Assembly: GCA_937951895.1 (NCBI GenBank)
Contig: CALFER010000054.1
Span: forward strand, 1-64,000
Direction: 5' to 3'
Origin: an uncultured bacterium
GTDB taxonomy: Bacteria > CSSED10-310 > CALFER01
DNA length: 64,000 nt
Below, one piece after another: positions 25,605 to 36,300 of this stretch (positions within the stretch are counted from its first letter, which is position 1; every line of letters starts with the position of its first letter). The notes under the pieces were generated by a model. That model did no database searches. It was given only the letters and a program-made list of their open reading frames with translations, and had not been told where the DNA came from. The position numbers and the translations under genes are program-made.

Positions 25605-28600
25605 ATGACCCCTTCAACCCCCAGCGATCCGATTCATCCGTCACTCGGCGAGTTCCATCCGATCATCGCCGACTGGTTCGGGACCCGGAACGGCACGCCG
25701 ACGCCTGTGCAAAGCGCCGCATGGCCAATCATCATGCAGGGCGATCATCTGCTGGCGGCGGCTCCGACGGGCAGCGGCAAAACTCTCGCCGCATTCCTCT
25801 GGCCGATCCATCAACTCGCCGTCTCCGCCTGGCCGACGAAGCAAACCTCGGTGCTCTACGTCTCCCCCCTCAAAGCGCTCAATCACGACATCCGGAAGAA
25901 CCTGCTCCACCCCCTCACACAAATCGCCGCCTCCTTCAGAGACAAAGGCCTGCCGTTTCCGGACATCTCCGTCATGACCCGGAGCGGCGACACGCTGCCG
26001 AAAGAACGCCGCCAACTCCTCAAATCGCCCCCGGAAATCCTCATTACCACCCCCGAAAGCCTCGCCATCTTACTCAATTCGGCGTCGGGCAGATCCGCGC
26101 TCTCGACAATCCGCTGCGTGATTCTCGACGAAATACACGCGGTGATCGCAACGCGCCGCGGCACACTGCTCATGGCATCGGTCGAACGGCTCGCGAACCT
26201 GCAGGCTCGCGCGGGGCACACCGGCGAATTTCAACGGATCGCCCTGTCCGCCACAATCAGGCCCCCGGACAACGCCGCCCGATTCGTCGCGGGGTACCGG
26301 CCTGATCCCGCCACACCCGGCGATACCATCCCGCGCCCGGTCCGGATCATCTCCCCGCCCATGACGAAACGGATCGAGATCCGCGTCGAATGCCCCGTGC
26401 CCAGAGGCGTCGCTCTCCGGACCGATTCCATCTGGGAGGGGATCACTGCCTTCATCCGGGAACGGCTTCTCGTCAATCGCTCCACGCTGGTGTTCACGAG
26501 AAGCAGACGGTTATGCGAACGCTTGACGCGGATGATCAACGAGGGCGAACCCGAACCGGTGGTCTATTCCCACCACGGTTCACTCGCACGCACCCTGCGC
26601 CATTCGGTCGAAACACGCCTCAAGGCAGGTGAACTGCGCGGCATCGTCGCCACGAACTCGCTCGAACTGGGCATCGACATCGGGTCGATCGACGAGATCA
26701 TCTTTGTGCAGACGCCCTCGTCGGTATCATCGGCGATCCAGAAACTCGGCCGATCGGGGCACGCGGTTGGCGAGACCTCCCGGGGGGTGATTCTGCCCAC
26801 GCATCCCAAGGATTATCTCGAGGCTGCGGTGCTGGCTTCCGAGATCGAAAAGCGGGATATCGAGTCCGTCGGGACGCTCCGGAATCCCCTCGACGTGCTG
26901 CCTCAGATTCTGATTTCGATGGTCGCCGAACGCCCGGCAAAACCGGATGAGCTTTTCGACGCGGTGCGATGCTCGGATTCCTATCACACGCTGCCTCGGA
27001 AGCATTTCGATACCGTCATCGAGATGCTCACCGGGCGCTACCGCGGCAGCCGGATCCGTGAATTGTCGCCGCGGATCGACTGGGACCGGACACACGAAAC
27101 GCTGCACGCGCGTCCCGGAGCGATTCTGCAGATCAACACCTCCGGCGGCGTCATACCGGACCGGGGGTATTTCGCGATGCGGCTGGCGGGGGAACGGGCG
27201 CAGATCGGCGAACTGGACGAGGAATTCGTCTGGGAGGCGCGTCCCGGACAGGTGTTTTCGCTCGGGACTCAGTCCTGGAAGATCGAGCGGATCACGCACA
27301 ACGATGTCCAGGTCGTTCCGGCGCCGGGACGGAGCGGGAACGCGCCGTTCTGGAAGGCAGAGGAATCCTGTCGCGACTTTCATTTCTCGGAGGCGATCCT
27401 GCGATATCTCGGTGATCCCCCTCCCGATTCTGCGGCGCGGCAGGCCGGTGAGACGTCCGAGGTCCGCGTATCGGACGCGGTTCACGAAGCGATCACGCGC
27501 CACCTGACGCTCCAGAAGGCCCATACGCGGTCGGACCTGCCCCATCGCCATCATATTGTTCTCGAATTCACGCAATCCGGACCGAACAGGACCCCCGGCA
27601 CGCAACTCATCATCCATACGCTCTGGGGAGGCCGTCTGAACCGGCCCTTTTCGATCGCTTTCGGTGCGGCACTCGAGGACCGATTCGGGTATGCCCCGGA
27701 AATCTTCATGAACGACGACAGCATCGCGGTGATGCTCCCGGTCGAAACGGACCCGGACGAACTGATGCGGCTCGTGACCCCCTCGAATCTCGATGCACTG
27801 ATCGCGAAACATCTCGAACGCACGGGTTTCTTCGGCGCGCGTTTCCGGGAATGCGCAGGGCGTGCCATGCTGCTCGGCAGGACACGCCTCACCCGACGAA
27901 TGCCTCTCTGGATGAGCCGGTTGCGCGCGAAGCGGCTGATGGGTGCGGTGCTGGGATACACGGATTTCCCGATGATCATCGAGGCCTGGCGGACGTGCAT
28001 GGAGGATGAATTCGACATGCCCGCCCTCCGAATGCTGCTCGACGAGATCCACTCCGGTGCGATTCGATGGACCGCAGTGTCGACGCCGCTTCCGAGTCCG
28101 TTCGCCGAGGGATTGGCGTGGCGGCAGATCAACTTTTTCATGTATGAGGACGACCGGCCGGAAGGCGCGCCGAAGAGCAGAGTCGAACGGAGTCTCGTGC
28201 GAGACCTGATCGACGCCCCTGATCTGAAACCAACCGTGACACCGGCCGACATCGAGCGTTTCGAGGGCAAACTGCGAAGGCTCGAACAGGGGTATACTCC
28301 CGAGGATTCCGACGAGTTGATCGCGTGGATCGAGGATGCCGCGGTGATCCGCAGGGACGAATGGGAGCGGTTGATCGACGCGATCGTGCCGGATCATGCG
28401 ATCGATCCCGGGGAATTGCGCAGAGAGCTTGACCGTATCGAGACATTCCGGTTCGCGCCGGGCGCCCCTGAGGTGCTCGCGAGTTCCTGGATTGCGGAAC
28501 GGATCCGGGGGGCTGTCGGGCGCGTCGAAACCAATCCGGAGGAGTTCGCGGGCTGGGTGCGGAATATTCTCGCGTACAGGGGCCCCGTGCGGTTCGACGA

Positions 28601-29987
28601 GCTTGCGGAGCTGTTCGGGATGGATCGCGGTCGGGTCATCGAACGAATCACGGACGATCGGGTTCTCGCGGGACGACTCGTGGCCGGTTCGGACGATGAG
28701 TGGGTATGCGATCTGCGGAACTACGAGATGCTGACGCGGGCAGCGAAGCGCAGCAAGACGCCGACCGCTGTCGGATCGAGGACACTGCGTCGATTGAATG
28801 CCGTCGTGGCCGGCAGGCAGGGCATTCTGACGCCGGCACGGGATTTCGGGCAGTTCACGGAGTCGCTCGACCGGTTGATCGGAATGCCGATGCCGGCAAC
28901 TGCCGTCGAATCGGACATTCTGCCCGCGCGCTGCCGCCGGTATGATCCCGCCTGGCTGGACCGGGCTTTCCAGGAGTCCGGCATCTACTGGCAGATGCTG
29001 CCCGGTGACCGGGTCGTATTTTTGCCCGTTGCGGAACCCCTCATCCGCGTGGCGGTCGATTTGCCGGATGCGCGTCGGGATGCTTTGAATCGATTGTTTC
29101 CGGATACGCTGGCCGGTTACGATGCAACGACGCTCTATCGCCGGCACGGCGGCTCGATCGACGCATTTTTGTCGGAGATGGCGGACCTGATCCGAAGCGG
29201 AGCGGTCACGGCGACGTCGTTCGATCCGGTCCGGAATCCCCTCGACAGCGACGCGAATCGAGAACGCCAGGGCACGGGGAAGTCATCGACGATCGCACGA
29301 TCCATGCGGCATCGTACGAGGCAGCTGCGCATCGGCGGGCTGTTCCGGCGGACACCGGATGGCGGGGAGGCGCTCGATGAGATCGACCGTGAGGAACTGC
29401 GCAGGAATCGCGTGAGATTGCTTCTGGACCGGTACGGCGTGCTCCAGAGAGAGCTGCTCCGGAGGGAACTTCCCGAGATGCAGTGGCCGACGGTATTCAA
29501 GGCAATCCGCCTCATGGAGCTCGCGGGCGAACTCCAATCCGGTCTGTTTTTCGAGGGGCTCGGCGGGCTGCAATTCATGAGAAGCGGGGAGGTGGAGCGA
29601 CCGGAGGAATCGGGGGATAAACCGTACTGGATATCGACGCTCGATCCCGCGTGGTGCGGAGCGGAGGACGATGAAACGGGGGTGGGCGGCGTTCGGCGGA
29701 CCGGCGGCACGCATGTCGTCATGGCCGGCGAAACCATGCGGCTGGTGTCGGTTCAGAACGGACGGCATCTGACGCTGTTCGTGCCGTGGGATGATCCCGG
29801 AATGGCGGCATGTTTTGATCTGCTGAGGCATCTGATCACGCGGCAGGCAGGCGGCGGATTCCGGATCGTCGTGGACACGATCAACGGCGAAGGGGCTCCG
29901 GGACATCCGTTCTGGAAGAGCCTTCCATCGGAGTTTGACTGCAGTTCGGGGACTCGGAATGTGATGCTGACGTTGAAACTCCGGTGA
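25605..29987 (+). CDS. lhr: Lhr-type superfamily 2 DNA helicase
   Basis: A 1460-residue large helicase-related protein. Motifs in order: TPVQSAAW (Q motif), APTGSGKT (53-60), STIRCVILDEIHAV (DEAH-type box DEIH), ALSATI (motif III), ATNSLELGIDIG (motif V) and QKLGRSGH (motif VI). The Lhr core (two RecA domains, winged helix and beta-barrel) takes roughly the first 870 residues. The remaining 590 match the long C-terminal extension of bacterial Lhr, which includes AlkZ-like winged-helix repeats. Family members are ATP-dependent 3'-5' translocases in DNA repair. The start is the ATG at 25605; frame upstream continues but overlaps psuG on the other strand. It converges tightly on the DUF1573 gene (3-bp gap). 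Confidence 0.93.
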   Translation: MTPSTPSDPIHPSLGEFHPIIADWFGTRNGTPTPVQSAAWPIIMQGDHLLAAAPTGSGKTLAAFLWPIHQLAVSAWPTKQTSVLYVSPLKALNHDIRKNLLHPLTQIAASFRDKGLPFPDISVMTRSGDTLPKERRQLLKSPPEILITTPESLAILLNSASGRSALSTIRCVILDEIHAVIATRRGTLLMASVERLANLQARAGHTGEFQRIALSATIRPPDNAARFVAGYRPDPATPGDTIPRPVRIISPPMTKRIEIRVECPVPRGVALRTDSIWEGITAFIRERLLVNRSTLVFTRSRRLCERLTRMINEGEPEPVVYSHHGSLARTLRHSVETRLKAGELRGIVATNSLELGIDIGSIDEIIFVQTPSSVSSAIQKLGRSGHAVGETSRGVILPTHPKDYLEAAVLASEIEKRDIESVGTLRNPLDVLPQILISMVAERPAKPDELFDAVRCSDSYHTLPRKHFDTVIEMLTGRYRGSRIRELSPRIDWDRTHETLHARPGAILQINTSGGVIPDRGYFAMRLAGERAQIGELDEEFVWEARPGQVFSLGTQSWKIERITHNDVQVVPAPGRSGNAPFWKAEESCRDFHFSEAILRYLGDPPPDSAARQAGETSEVRVSDAVHEAITRHLTLQKAHTRSDLPHRHHIVLEFTQSGPNRTPGTQLIIHTLWGGRLNRPFSIAFGAALEDRFGYAPEIFMNDDSIAVMLPVETDPDELMRLVTPSNLDALIAKHLERTGFFGARFRECAGRAMLLGRTRLTRRMPLWMSRLRAKRLMGAVLGYTDFPMIIEAWRTCMEDEFDMPALRMLLDEIHSGAIRWTAVSTPLPSPFAEGLAWRQINFFMYEDDRPEGAPKSRVERSLVRDLIDAPDLKPTVTPADIERFEGKLRRLEQGYTPEDSDELIAWIEDAAVIRRDEWERLIDAIVPDHAIDPGELRRELDRIETFRFAPGAPEVLASSWIAERIRGAVGRVETNPEEFAGWVRNILAYRGPVRFDELAELFGMDRGRVIERITDDRVLAGRLVAGSDDEWVCDLRNYEMLTRAAKRSKTPTAVGSRTLRRLNAVVAGRQGILTPARDFGQFTESLDRLIGMPMPATAVESDILPARCRRYDPAWLDRAFQESGIYWQMLPGDRVVFLPVAEPLIRVAVDLPDARRDALNRLFPDTLAGYDATTLYRRHGGSIDAFLSEMADLIRSGAVTATSFDPVRNPLDSDANRERQGTGKSSTIARSMRHRTRQLRIGGLFRRTPDGGEALDEIDREELRRNRVRLLLDRYGVLQRELLRRELPEMQWPTVFKAIRLMELAGELQSGLFFEGLGGLQFMRSGEVERPEESGDKPYWISTLDPAWCGAEDDETGVGGVRRTGGTHVVMAGETMRLVSVQNGRHLTLFVPWDDPGMAACFDLLRHLITRQAGGGFRIVVDTINGEGAPGHPFWKSLPSEFDCSSGTRNVMLTLKLR

Positions 29988-29990
29988 TGG

Positions 29991-31142
29991 TCAGGGAGTT
30001 TTCGAGAGACTCCTGAGGGAGTTAACTGGCGCTTGTGATGCATCCGGGTCGGTTTTCGATTGAATGCGGCCTCGGGCGGTGATCGGAATGCGGATTTCCG
30101 GCATGTCGGGATTATCCGTTTTGACGACCAGCTCCGTCGCGACGACTTCCCGATTGAATGCGTCCTTCATGAGAATCGTGAGGGCGTGACTTCGAGCGGA
30201 ATCCGCAGGGATCGGACCCGGTTCGAGTCCCGGTTGGTTGATCTCAGCCGACAGGATCCGGAATGCCGGGCCATCGGGGGCGTTGAGCGTGATGGTTTTG
30301 ACGGGCGGGGCATCTCGGGCGATCCGGGTGATCAGCACGATTCGGGGATCGACCTTGATGGGCCCGGCGACTTCGATGAACAACGGCACGTCGAAACGGG
30401 GGATCTTCCGGCTGCTGGTTTCGATGACGAGTTTCACATCGTATCGACCGGGCATGATGTTCTTCGAGTCCACCTTGACGAGGACTTTGTAGCATGGGGT
30501 ATCGAGAGTCCGATCGTCTTTCATTGTCCACGTGATTGATTTTCCGAGCGCTTCATGCCCGGATCCCGTTTCCAGGAAAATCTTGGTGATGCCTGCCCTG
30601 GGAAGTTCCTTGCCGACGACCGCAAACGGGAGTTCCACGACATCGCCGCGTTTGGGGATCGAGGTACCGAGACGGTCGGGGTCCGCTCCGAGATCGAGTT
30701 CGACGGAGGCTTTGATCGCGAGGACCATGCTGGGGCTATCGGGGTCGTTACTCAGGACCGTGACATGTTTTTCGAAGGTTCCCTGCATGGTTCCGGGTTT
30801 ATAGGTGACATCGATTTTGCCGCTCTGTCTGGGAGGGATGATGTCGGCGGAGGCGATGGCTGCCGTGCACCCGCAGCTCGATTTCACCTTGCTGATGATC
30901 AGATCGGCCTTTCCGTTGTTCTGAAAGGAGAAGGAATACTTCAGTTCGGCACCGGGGCCATGAACGCCGAAGTCATGGGAGGTTTCTTCGAAACGGATGT
31001 CCGGTGCCATTTCGGTCACGAGGCTCTTCGGAGCTTCGGAGCGATTTTCCGCGGTGAAGGAAAGGGATGGGATGAGAATGATGGTGGATGCGCAGCACAG
31101 AGATACGATCACACGAATGGACATTCTTTTTGACATAAGCAT
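29991..31142 (-). CDS. secreted DUF1573 protein
   Basis: A 383-residue exported protein with a signal peptide at about 5-30. Residues about 46-150 are a clear DUF1573 domain (FEETSHDFG, YSFSFQNNGKADLIIS, SSCGCTAA, GKIDVTYKPG, VLSNDPDSP), an Ig/ASPM-like beta sandwich of unknown function. The SCGC pair is the family hallmark. The remaining 230 residues look like further beta domains (IMPGRYDVKLVIETSSRKIPRFDVPLFIEV). The ATG at 31142 has AAAGGAG 7 bases upstream. It stands alone, divergent from the peptidase operon, with its own promoter-like boxes. Confidence 0.9.
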   Translation of the reverse strand: MLMSKRMSIRVIVSLCCASTIILIPSLSFTAENRSEAPKSLVTEMAPDIRFEETSHDFGVHGPGAELKYSFSFQNNGKADLIISKVKSSCGCTAAIASADIIPPRQSGKIDVTYKPGTMQGTFEKHVTVLSNDPDSPSMVLAIKASVELDLGADPDRLGTSIPKRGDVVELPFAVVGKELPRAGITKIFLETGSGHEALGKSITWTMKDDRTLDTPCYKVLVKVDSKNIMPGRYDVKLVIETSSRKIPRFDVPLFIEVAGPIKVDPRIVLITRIARDAPPVKTITLNAPDGPAFRILSAEINQPGLEPGPIPADSARSHALTILMKDAFNREVVATELVVKTDNPDMPEIRIPITARGRIQSKTDPDASQAPVNSLRSLSKTP

Positions 31143-31189
31143 CGGCGGACTCCTTTTACTCCGAGCAAATCAGGCTCGAAGGTCATTCC

Positions 31190-31218
31190 TACATAATGAA
31201 TCCGCGTCGCAGGGTCAA
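31190..31218 (-). promoter_or_regulatory. putative promoter of the DUF1573 gene
   Basis: On the minus strand TTGACC (31218-31213), 17 bases, TATGTA (31195-31190), followed 48 bases later by the ATG at 31142. The -35 is good and the -10 moderate. Confidence 0.45.
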
Positions 31219-31312
31219 GTTTTCCTGTCTCATCTCCCCCGCAGAGGGAAGGTTGGAGCGGGGGATCCCATCTTGATTATTCCTTCTCCTTGATTCAGAA
31301 TTGTTTTTTACT

Positions 31313-31334
31313 CCTGCGAGCCGCGCCTCGCGGG
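31313..31334 (+). other. leader hairpin before the S51-type peptidase gene
   Basis: CCTGCGAG-CCGCGC-CTCGCGGG forms an 8-bp stem with one G-U pair, 10 bases before the ribosome binding site AAAGGA and directly after a T-run (TTTTTTA). Position fits a 5' untranslated structure, not a terminator. Confidence 0.4.
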
Positions 31335-31353
31335 ACACGCGAAAGGATCCCTC

Positions 31354-32292
31354 ATGGAACCCACCACACTCATCTACAGCTCTCACAGCCGCAGCAATGT
31401 TCTCCACAACGATTGGCTCGTCCAACGGGCTCTCCGCGGCAATAAAAAAATCCTGTTTCTCCCCATGTCCAACGGAACCGGGCTGAAAACCGACCAGGAC
31501 CGTCAGGAATACAGTTGGAGCCGGTTCGAATGGTTTTTCAACTACTACACCCGATACGGATTGAACGCCCAGCCCATTTACTGGGCCCCCAAAATGGACG
31601 AGCAAGACGCCCGTCTTCTGGTCGATCACCTCAAATCCGATGCCGTCGTGATCTTCGGTGGCGGGAATCCCTGGACGGGCATCAAGCGCTACGCCGCCAT
31701 CGGCTCCAGGTTCTTCGACGATCCCGACACCATCCCCAGACTGATCGCCAACCGACAGGAACGCGGACTTCTCACCGCCGGGTTTTCCGCGGGAGTCGAT
31801 CAATTGTGCGAATACTTCAGCAGCAGCATCGAGTATGAATCGAGACCCACGCGCGGATACGGTCTGGCGCGGAACATCATCGCCCTGTCGCATTTCGAAC
31901 ACGGCCGCGAGAATATTCTCGCACGCAACGCCCGCCGCTACCCGGAGTGTCTCGTGTTCGGCCTGCCCAACGACTCCGGTCTCGCGATCCGCGACACCCG
32001 CACCGCCTCGGGCCTTTCCTGCCAGATCATCGAGTGTATCATCGACGATTCCTGGGATCAGCCCAAGGACCAGTGGCACATCAAAACCAGACAGGGATTG
32101 AACATCCAGCATCTCTTTGCGGACGGTCGGCACTGGGGATTCAACGATGGCGACCGGGTGCTCCGGATTTTCCCCGCGGAAGGGACACCCCTGCAGACCT
32201 ATATCGTAATGAAGAACGGCGTGGTCATCGACTACGCCTCACGCAAACCGGCCGATTTCGATGGACTGGACAACATTCTCCGATCCCACTGA
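31354..32292 (+). CDS. S51-like (cyanophycinase / dipeptidase E family) serine peptidase
   Basis: A 312-residue cytoplasmic protein without a signal peptide. The class-I glutaminase-like fold signs are VVIFGGGNPW (98-107), the nucleophile elbow GFSAG with S145, and a later His in ALSHFEHGREN. These match peptidase family S51, whose members cut Asp-containing dipeptides or cyanophycin. Sequence around the active site differs enough that the substrate cannot be assigned. The start has AAAGGA 6 bases upstream. It is 24 bp upstream of the AMP nucleosidase gene and probably co-transcribed with it. Confidence 0.7.
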   Translation: MEPTTLIYSSHSRSNVLHNDWLVQRALRGNKKILFLPMSNGTGLKTDQDRQEYSWSRFEWFFNYYTRYGLNAQPIYWAPKMDEQDARLLVDHLKSDAVVIFGGGNPWTGIKRYAAIGSRFFDDPDTIPRLIANRQERGLLTAGFSAGVDQLCEYFSSSIEYESRPTRGYGLARNIIALSHFEHGRENILARNARRYPECLVFGLPNDSGLAIRDTRTASGLSCQIIECIIDDSWDQPKDQWHIKTRQGLNIQHLFADGRHWGFNDGDRVLRIFPAEGTPLQTYIVMKNGVVIDYASRKPADFDGLDNILRSH

Positions 32293-32316
32293 ACCGCAAC
32301 CTGAGAGGGAACCGGG

Positions 32317-33090
32317 ATGAAAACAAAAGAAGAGATCGTCAGCAACTGGCTCCCGCGTTACACGGGCCTGGAACTGGACGAATTCGGCCGCTACATCCTT
32401 CTGGTGAATTTTTCGCACTACGTGAAGCTGTTCGCGGAATGGCACGACGTACCCATCCGGGGTGAAAATCATCCCATGCCGAACGCGACGGCCAACGACA
32501 TCACGATCATCAATTTCGGAATGGGCAGCGCCAACGCCGCCACCATCATGGATCTGCTGATCGCCCTGCTCCCCAAAGCCTGCCTCTTCCTGGGCAAATG
32601 CGGCGGACTGAAAAAAAAGAATCATCTCGGAGACCTCATTCTGCCGATCGCAGCCATCCGCGGTGAAGGCACGTCCAACGACTATTTCCCGGCCGTCGTC
32701 CCCGCCCTGCCGGCGTTCAATCTCCAGAAAGCGATCTCCACGACCATTCGCAATCACGGACGGGACTACTGGACCGGAACGGTCTATACAACCAACCGAC
32801 GCGTCTGGGAACACGACGCGGAATTCATGGATTATCTCAGACAACTCCGCTGCATGGCGATCGACATGGAAACAGCCACCGTTTTCATCGCCGGGTTCCA
32901 CAACCAGATCCCCACCGGCGCACTCCTGCTGGTCTCCGATCAACCGATGATCCCGGAGGGAATCAAGACAGCCGAAAGCGATCAGATCGTCACGCGGGAG
33001 TACGCCGAAGCGCATCTGCGGATCGGTATCGATTCGCTGAACGAACTGATCACCAACGGGATCACGGTCAAGCATCTGCGATTCGAGTGA
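32317..33090 (+). CDS. amn: AMP nucleosidase-like phosphorylase
   Basis: A 257-residue protein of the nucleoside phosphorylase/uridine phosphorylase fold. Visible signatures are INFGMGSANAATIMDLL, LFLGKCGGLKK, the AMP nucleosidase-type YTTNRRVWEHD, and the ribose-binding CMAIDMETATVF. It matches the short catalytic form of AMP nucleosidase (AMP + water to adenine + ribose 5-phosphate) and lacks the N-terminal regulatory domain of the longer E. coli enzyme. The start has GAGAGGGA about 6 bases upstream. It works in purine salvage and adenylate balance. It sits between the S51-like peptidase gene and a small membrane-protein gene on the same strand. Confidence 0.85.
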   Translation: MKTKEEIVSNWLPRYTGLELDEFGRYILLVNFSHYVKLFAEWHDVPIRGENHPMPNATANDITIINFGMGSANAATIMDLLIALLPKACLFLGKCGGLKKKNHLGDLILPIAAIRGEGTSNDYFPAVVPALPAFNLQKAISTTIRNHGRDYWTGTVYTTNRRVWEHDAEFMDYLRQLRCMAIDMETATVFIAGFHNQIPTGALLLVSDQPMIPEGIKTAESDQIVTREYAEAHLRIGIDSLNELITNGITVKHLRFE

Positions 33091-33180
33091 ACGATTTGAT
33101 GACTCCGCGCGTATTCACACTCGACACGGATCACTCCGGAATCACATCGGACCGACTCCGGGTCGCACAAGGAGCATGAC

Positions 33181-33345
33181 ATGGGCAAACTCGTTTCATC
33201 CTCGACGGTCACTTCAACAGGAATCAGCATGGGATCCGCGCTCGCGATCACCCTGTCCTATTCCATCAACAAATCGATTCTCTGGGCCATCATCCACGGG
33301 TTTTTCTCGTGGTTCTACGTCATCTATTTCGCGCTCTTCCACTGA
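33181..33345 (+). CDS. 54-residue membrane protein
   Basis: This short gene has an excellent ribosome binding site, AAGGAG (33169-33174) 6 bases before the ATG. The product has a polar start (MGKLVSSSTVTSTG), one or two hydrophobic stretches (residues 15-28 and 33-53) and an aromatic end (FFSWFYVIYFALFH). Its 3' end overlaps the stop region of the convergent GH13 gene by 22 bp. It resembles small inner-membrane proteins of unknown role in other bacteria. The gene is easily missed because of its length. Confidence 0.65.
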   Translation: MGKLVSSSTVTSTGISMGSALAITLSYSINKSILWAIIHGFFSWFYVIYFALFH

Positions 33346-36300
33346 TCCCGAAGCAACCCGCGAAGCGATTCGAGACGGTAACCCGAGCGGCGGGCCATCG
33401 CCTCGAGACGTCCGAGCACAGCCCAGTACCGGATGATCGCCCGCCCCGACTTCATCCCTCGGCATCTCGACGGCATCCGGCTCATCCGCTCAAGACTCAT
33501 CCACGCGAGCAACTCCTCCCAGGATTCCTTCCGGAACCAGACCACCTGATCGAATTCGTTCGCACCGATCAACCATCGGAACTCGGAATCCGTCGCGATC
33601 AGTGCCCGTACTGCCTGTGAAACCCGTGTGAATGACCCCTGATCCGCGCGCATCATCTGGAATACCGTGAGCGCCCTCAGGATCGCCGCACCGCGTCGCG
33701 CTGCATCCTCGTCGATGTCGCGTTCCATCGCCCGGCGCATGATGAGGCGTCCGAGCAGCCATTCGTCGATCCATTCCCGGACGATCCCGACACGATCGGT
33801 ACGCGGAGCGAGTTTTCCGAGGCCACCGAGCACCGCGCTCATCCGCATCCATCGCAGTCTGAACGCATCCGAGAGTATGAACTGCGCCAGTTTCCTGCGG
33901 TTACGCGCATCGAACCGGCTGACCGGAGATTCTCCGGGGGGAATGGCTCGCATGAAGAGGGGTGACTTGAAACGCGACTGGACAGAATAAACGGCGAGCC
34001 GAACCGGTCCCCGGGACCGTGGCGTCCGACGCACCGCCCTGAAAAATGGCAGAAGCTTCAGGTGAGTGGAAACGAACCCGCGACGACTCCGCGGGACCTG
34101 TTTGCGTCGCCGAGCCGATTCGTGAGGCGTAAAGAGGCTGGACAAAAGGTCCCGAAACGGGCGCAGGATATCGCCGTATTCGATCTCCCGGGAAGTCTCG
34201 GCAATATCCCACGCGCCGCGTCCCTTGAGATACTCCGCGATGTGTGCATAAAACCCGTCCGCACTGTCGGATACTTCTGTAATATCCAGATATGCGCGAT
34301 GTTCATACGGTCCAAGCTCGAACTGAAGCCCCTCTTGGATGATCGCATCCGAGCGCCGGATGTATTGCAATCCCGACACCTGTTCGCGCCAGATGCAGAA
34401 CACACCCTCTCCCCCCCGCAACCCCAGCGCCTCATGGATCCCGGTCCGGATATACGCGGGTGTTTCGACCGCCGACCGCTTGTCCCGAACGGGAGTGGAC
34501 GTCCGGATCAACCCCCGTGTCCGCCCGTTGTGGTTGTTGAAGACGATCAGCGTCGAGGCTGTTCCGTGCCGGTTGGAGTACGCGAACACGTTCTCATCGA
34601 CCGCGCCGGAGGGTGTCACGAAGTCGTACAGACGGAAATCCTCCGCGTCCGCGAAGAGACGCCGACGATGCAGGAGCGGCGAAATGATTCGATCGTGGTA
34701 GCGCATGAACCGGATATCCGGTTGCTCGTTGCGGTAACTCCGCCGATACTCCATCCCGTATTTTTCGGTGAACCCCTCAAACTGACCATGCCCGAACATC
34801 GGCAGGCCGGGCAGCGTCGCGAGCATGACGCAGGCGCCGAAATACTTCGAGAAGCGCCCGAACTGTTCGACGGCTGTCTTTTCGTCCGGGTTGTTCATGA
34901 AGTTGACGTATCGTTTGAGCACATCGCTGTCGAATTCGAGCGTATTTCTGATGACGGATCGGTATTGTCCGTTGAGTTCGTCGCGGAGCATGTTCATGAA
35001 GGCGCTGTTGTAGACGCGGTGCATGCCGAGCGTTCGGACGAAGTAGCCCTCCATCAGCCAGAATGCCTCGGCCAGCAGCAGCGTGTCCGGCGCTTCCGCC
35101 GCGATTCGCTCGACCACCTCCCGCCAGAATTCCTCGGGCATCGCCTCGTTGAAAGCCTCTTTCGTCATCGAAAATTCCGCGCGTGAGGCGATCGATCCGC
35201 CGGTGCCGGGTTCCGGATGCCAGAGACGCTGGTAGTGGCGTTTGGCGAGTGTCATGGCGGCGTCGAACCGGATGATCGGGAAACGGCGGGCGACATCGAG
35301 AATCGCGCGGATGACCGCTTCGCGCGTCTCCGGGTTCAGATAATCCAGTTGAGCCGTATCGTTCCAGGGCATCACGGTCCCGTCGTTGCCGTGATACACA
35401 TACCGGACGCTGCCAGTGCGGCGGTCCTCGCGACGGAACACGACCGCCGCGTCGGTCCGGTCGAAATAATGATCGTCGATCTGAATGACCGTATCGGGAT
35501 CGGGCGAAAGGTCCGGGCCGGTGAACGAGTAGGACGGGAAGGGGCAGTCGGGGCGCGAGACGAAGCGATGGGGATTTCGGATCACCCAGTTCGAATCGAT
35601 GCCCATGTGATTCGGGACCATATCGCCCGCGAGCCGGATGCCGTGTTTCCAGGCTTTCTCGCGGAGTACTTCGAAGGCGGGTTCGCCTCCCAGATCGGTC
35701 GCGATGGTGTAATCGATGATCGAATATGCCGATGCATCGGCTTCGGGATTGCCGCACATGCGCTTGATTCGGCGTGACGCATCACTGCGCTCCCAGACGC
35801 CGATCAACCATAATCCCGACACGCCCCGGCGGGCGATCGCCTGCAACTCCTCATCCGGAATGGCATCGAGCGTCCGGATGGGCCGATTGTGTATCCGGGT
35901 GAGCTGATACAGCCAGACGTGTGTGTTTTTCGCCAGCAGCACGAGTCGGGGCATCCAGTCCAGATCGGGGCTGAAACGTTCGGGTTCGGATTCCAGTCCA
36001 CCGAGTCCCGGAGCTTCGACGGGGCCCGGTCCCGGGCCGAACACCGGTTTGTGTTCCTCGCGCATCATATCGAGCGCTGCGAGGATGTGTTGATCGGGAA
36101 TCCGCGCGATCCCGCGCCAGTTTGCCCGCATGTACTCGAGTTGCTGTTCGATCGAATCGGGGAAAAGTCGGGACGGTGTCAGAAGCAGATCGAGGAGGCG
36201 ATCGGGCAGCATGACTGATGACAGGCCGGCCCGGAGCGATTCATCGAAGCGCAAATAGAGAGCGGGAGACACGAATCCCGAGATGTCGAACAGGTCGGCC

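Noticed and set aside
26727..29147. Minus-strand open frame of about 806 codons opposite the Lhr helicase gene
   Set aside because: Antisense shadow in GC-rich DNA; very Arg-rich low-information translation and no ribosome binding site.
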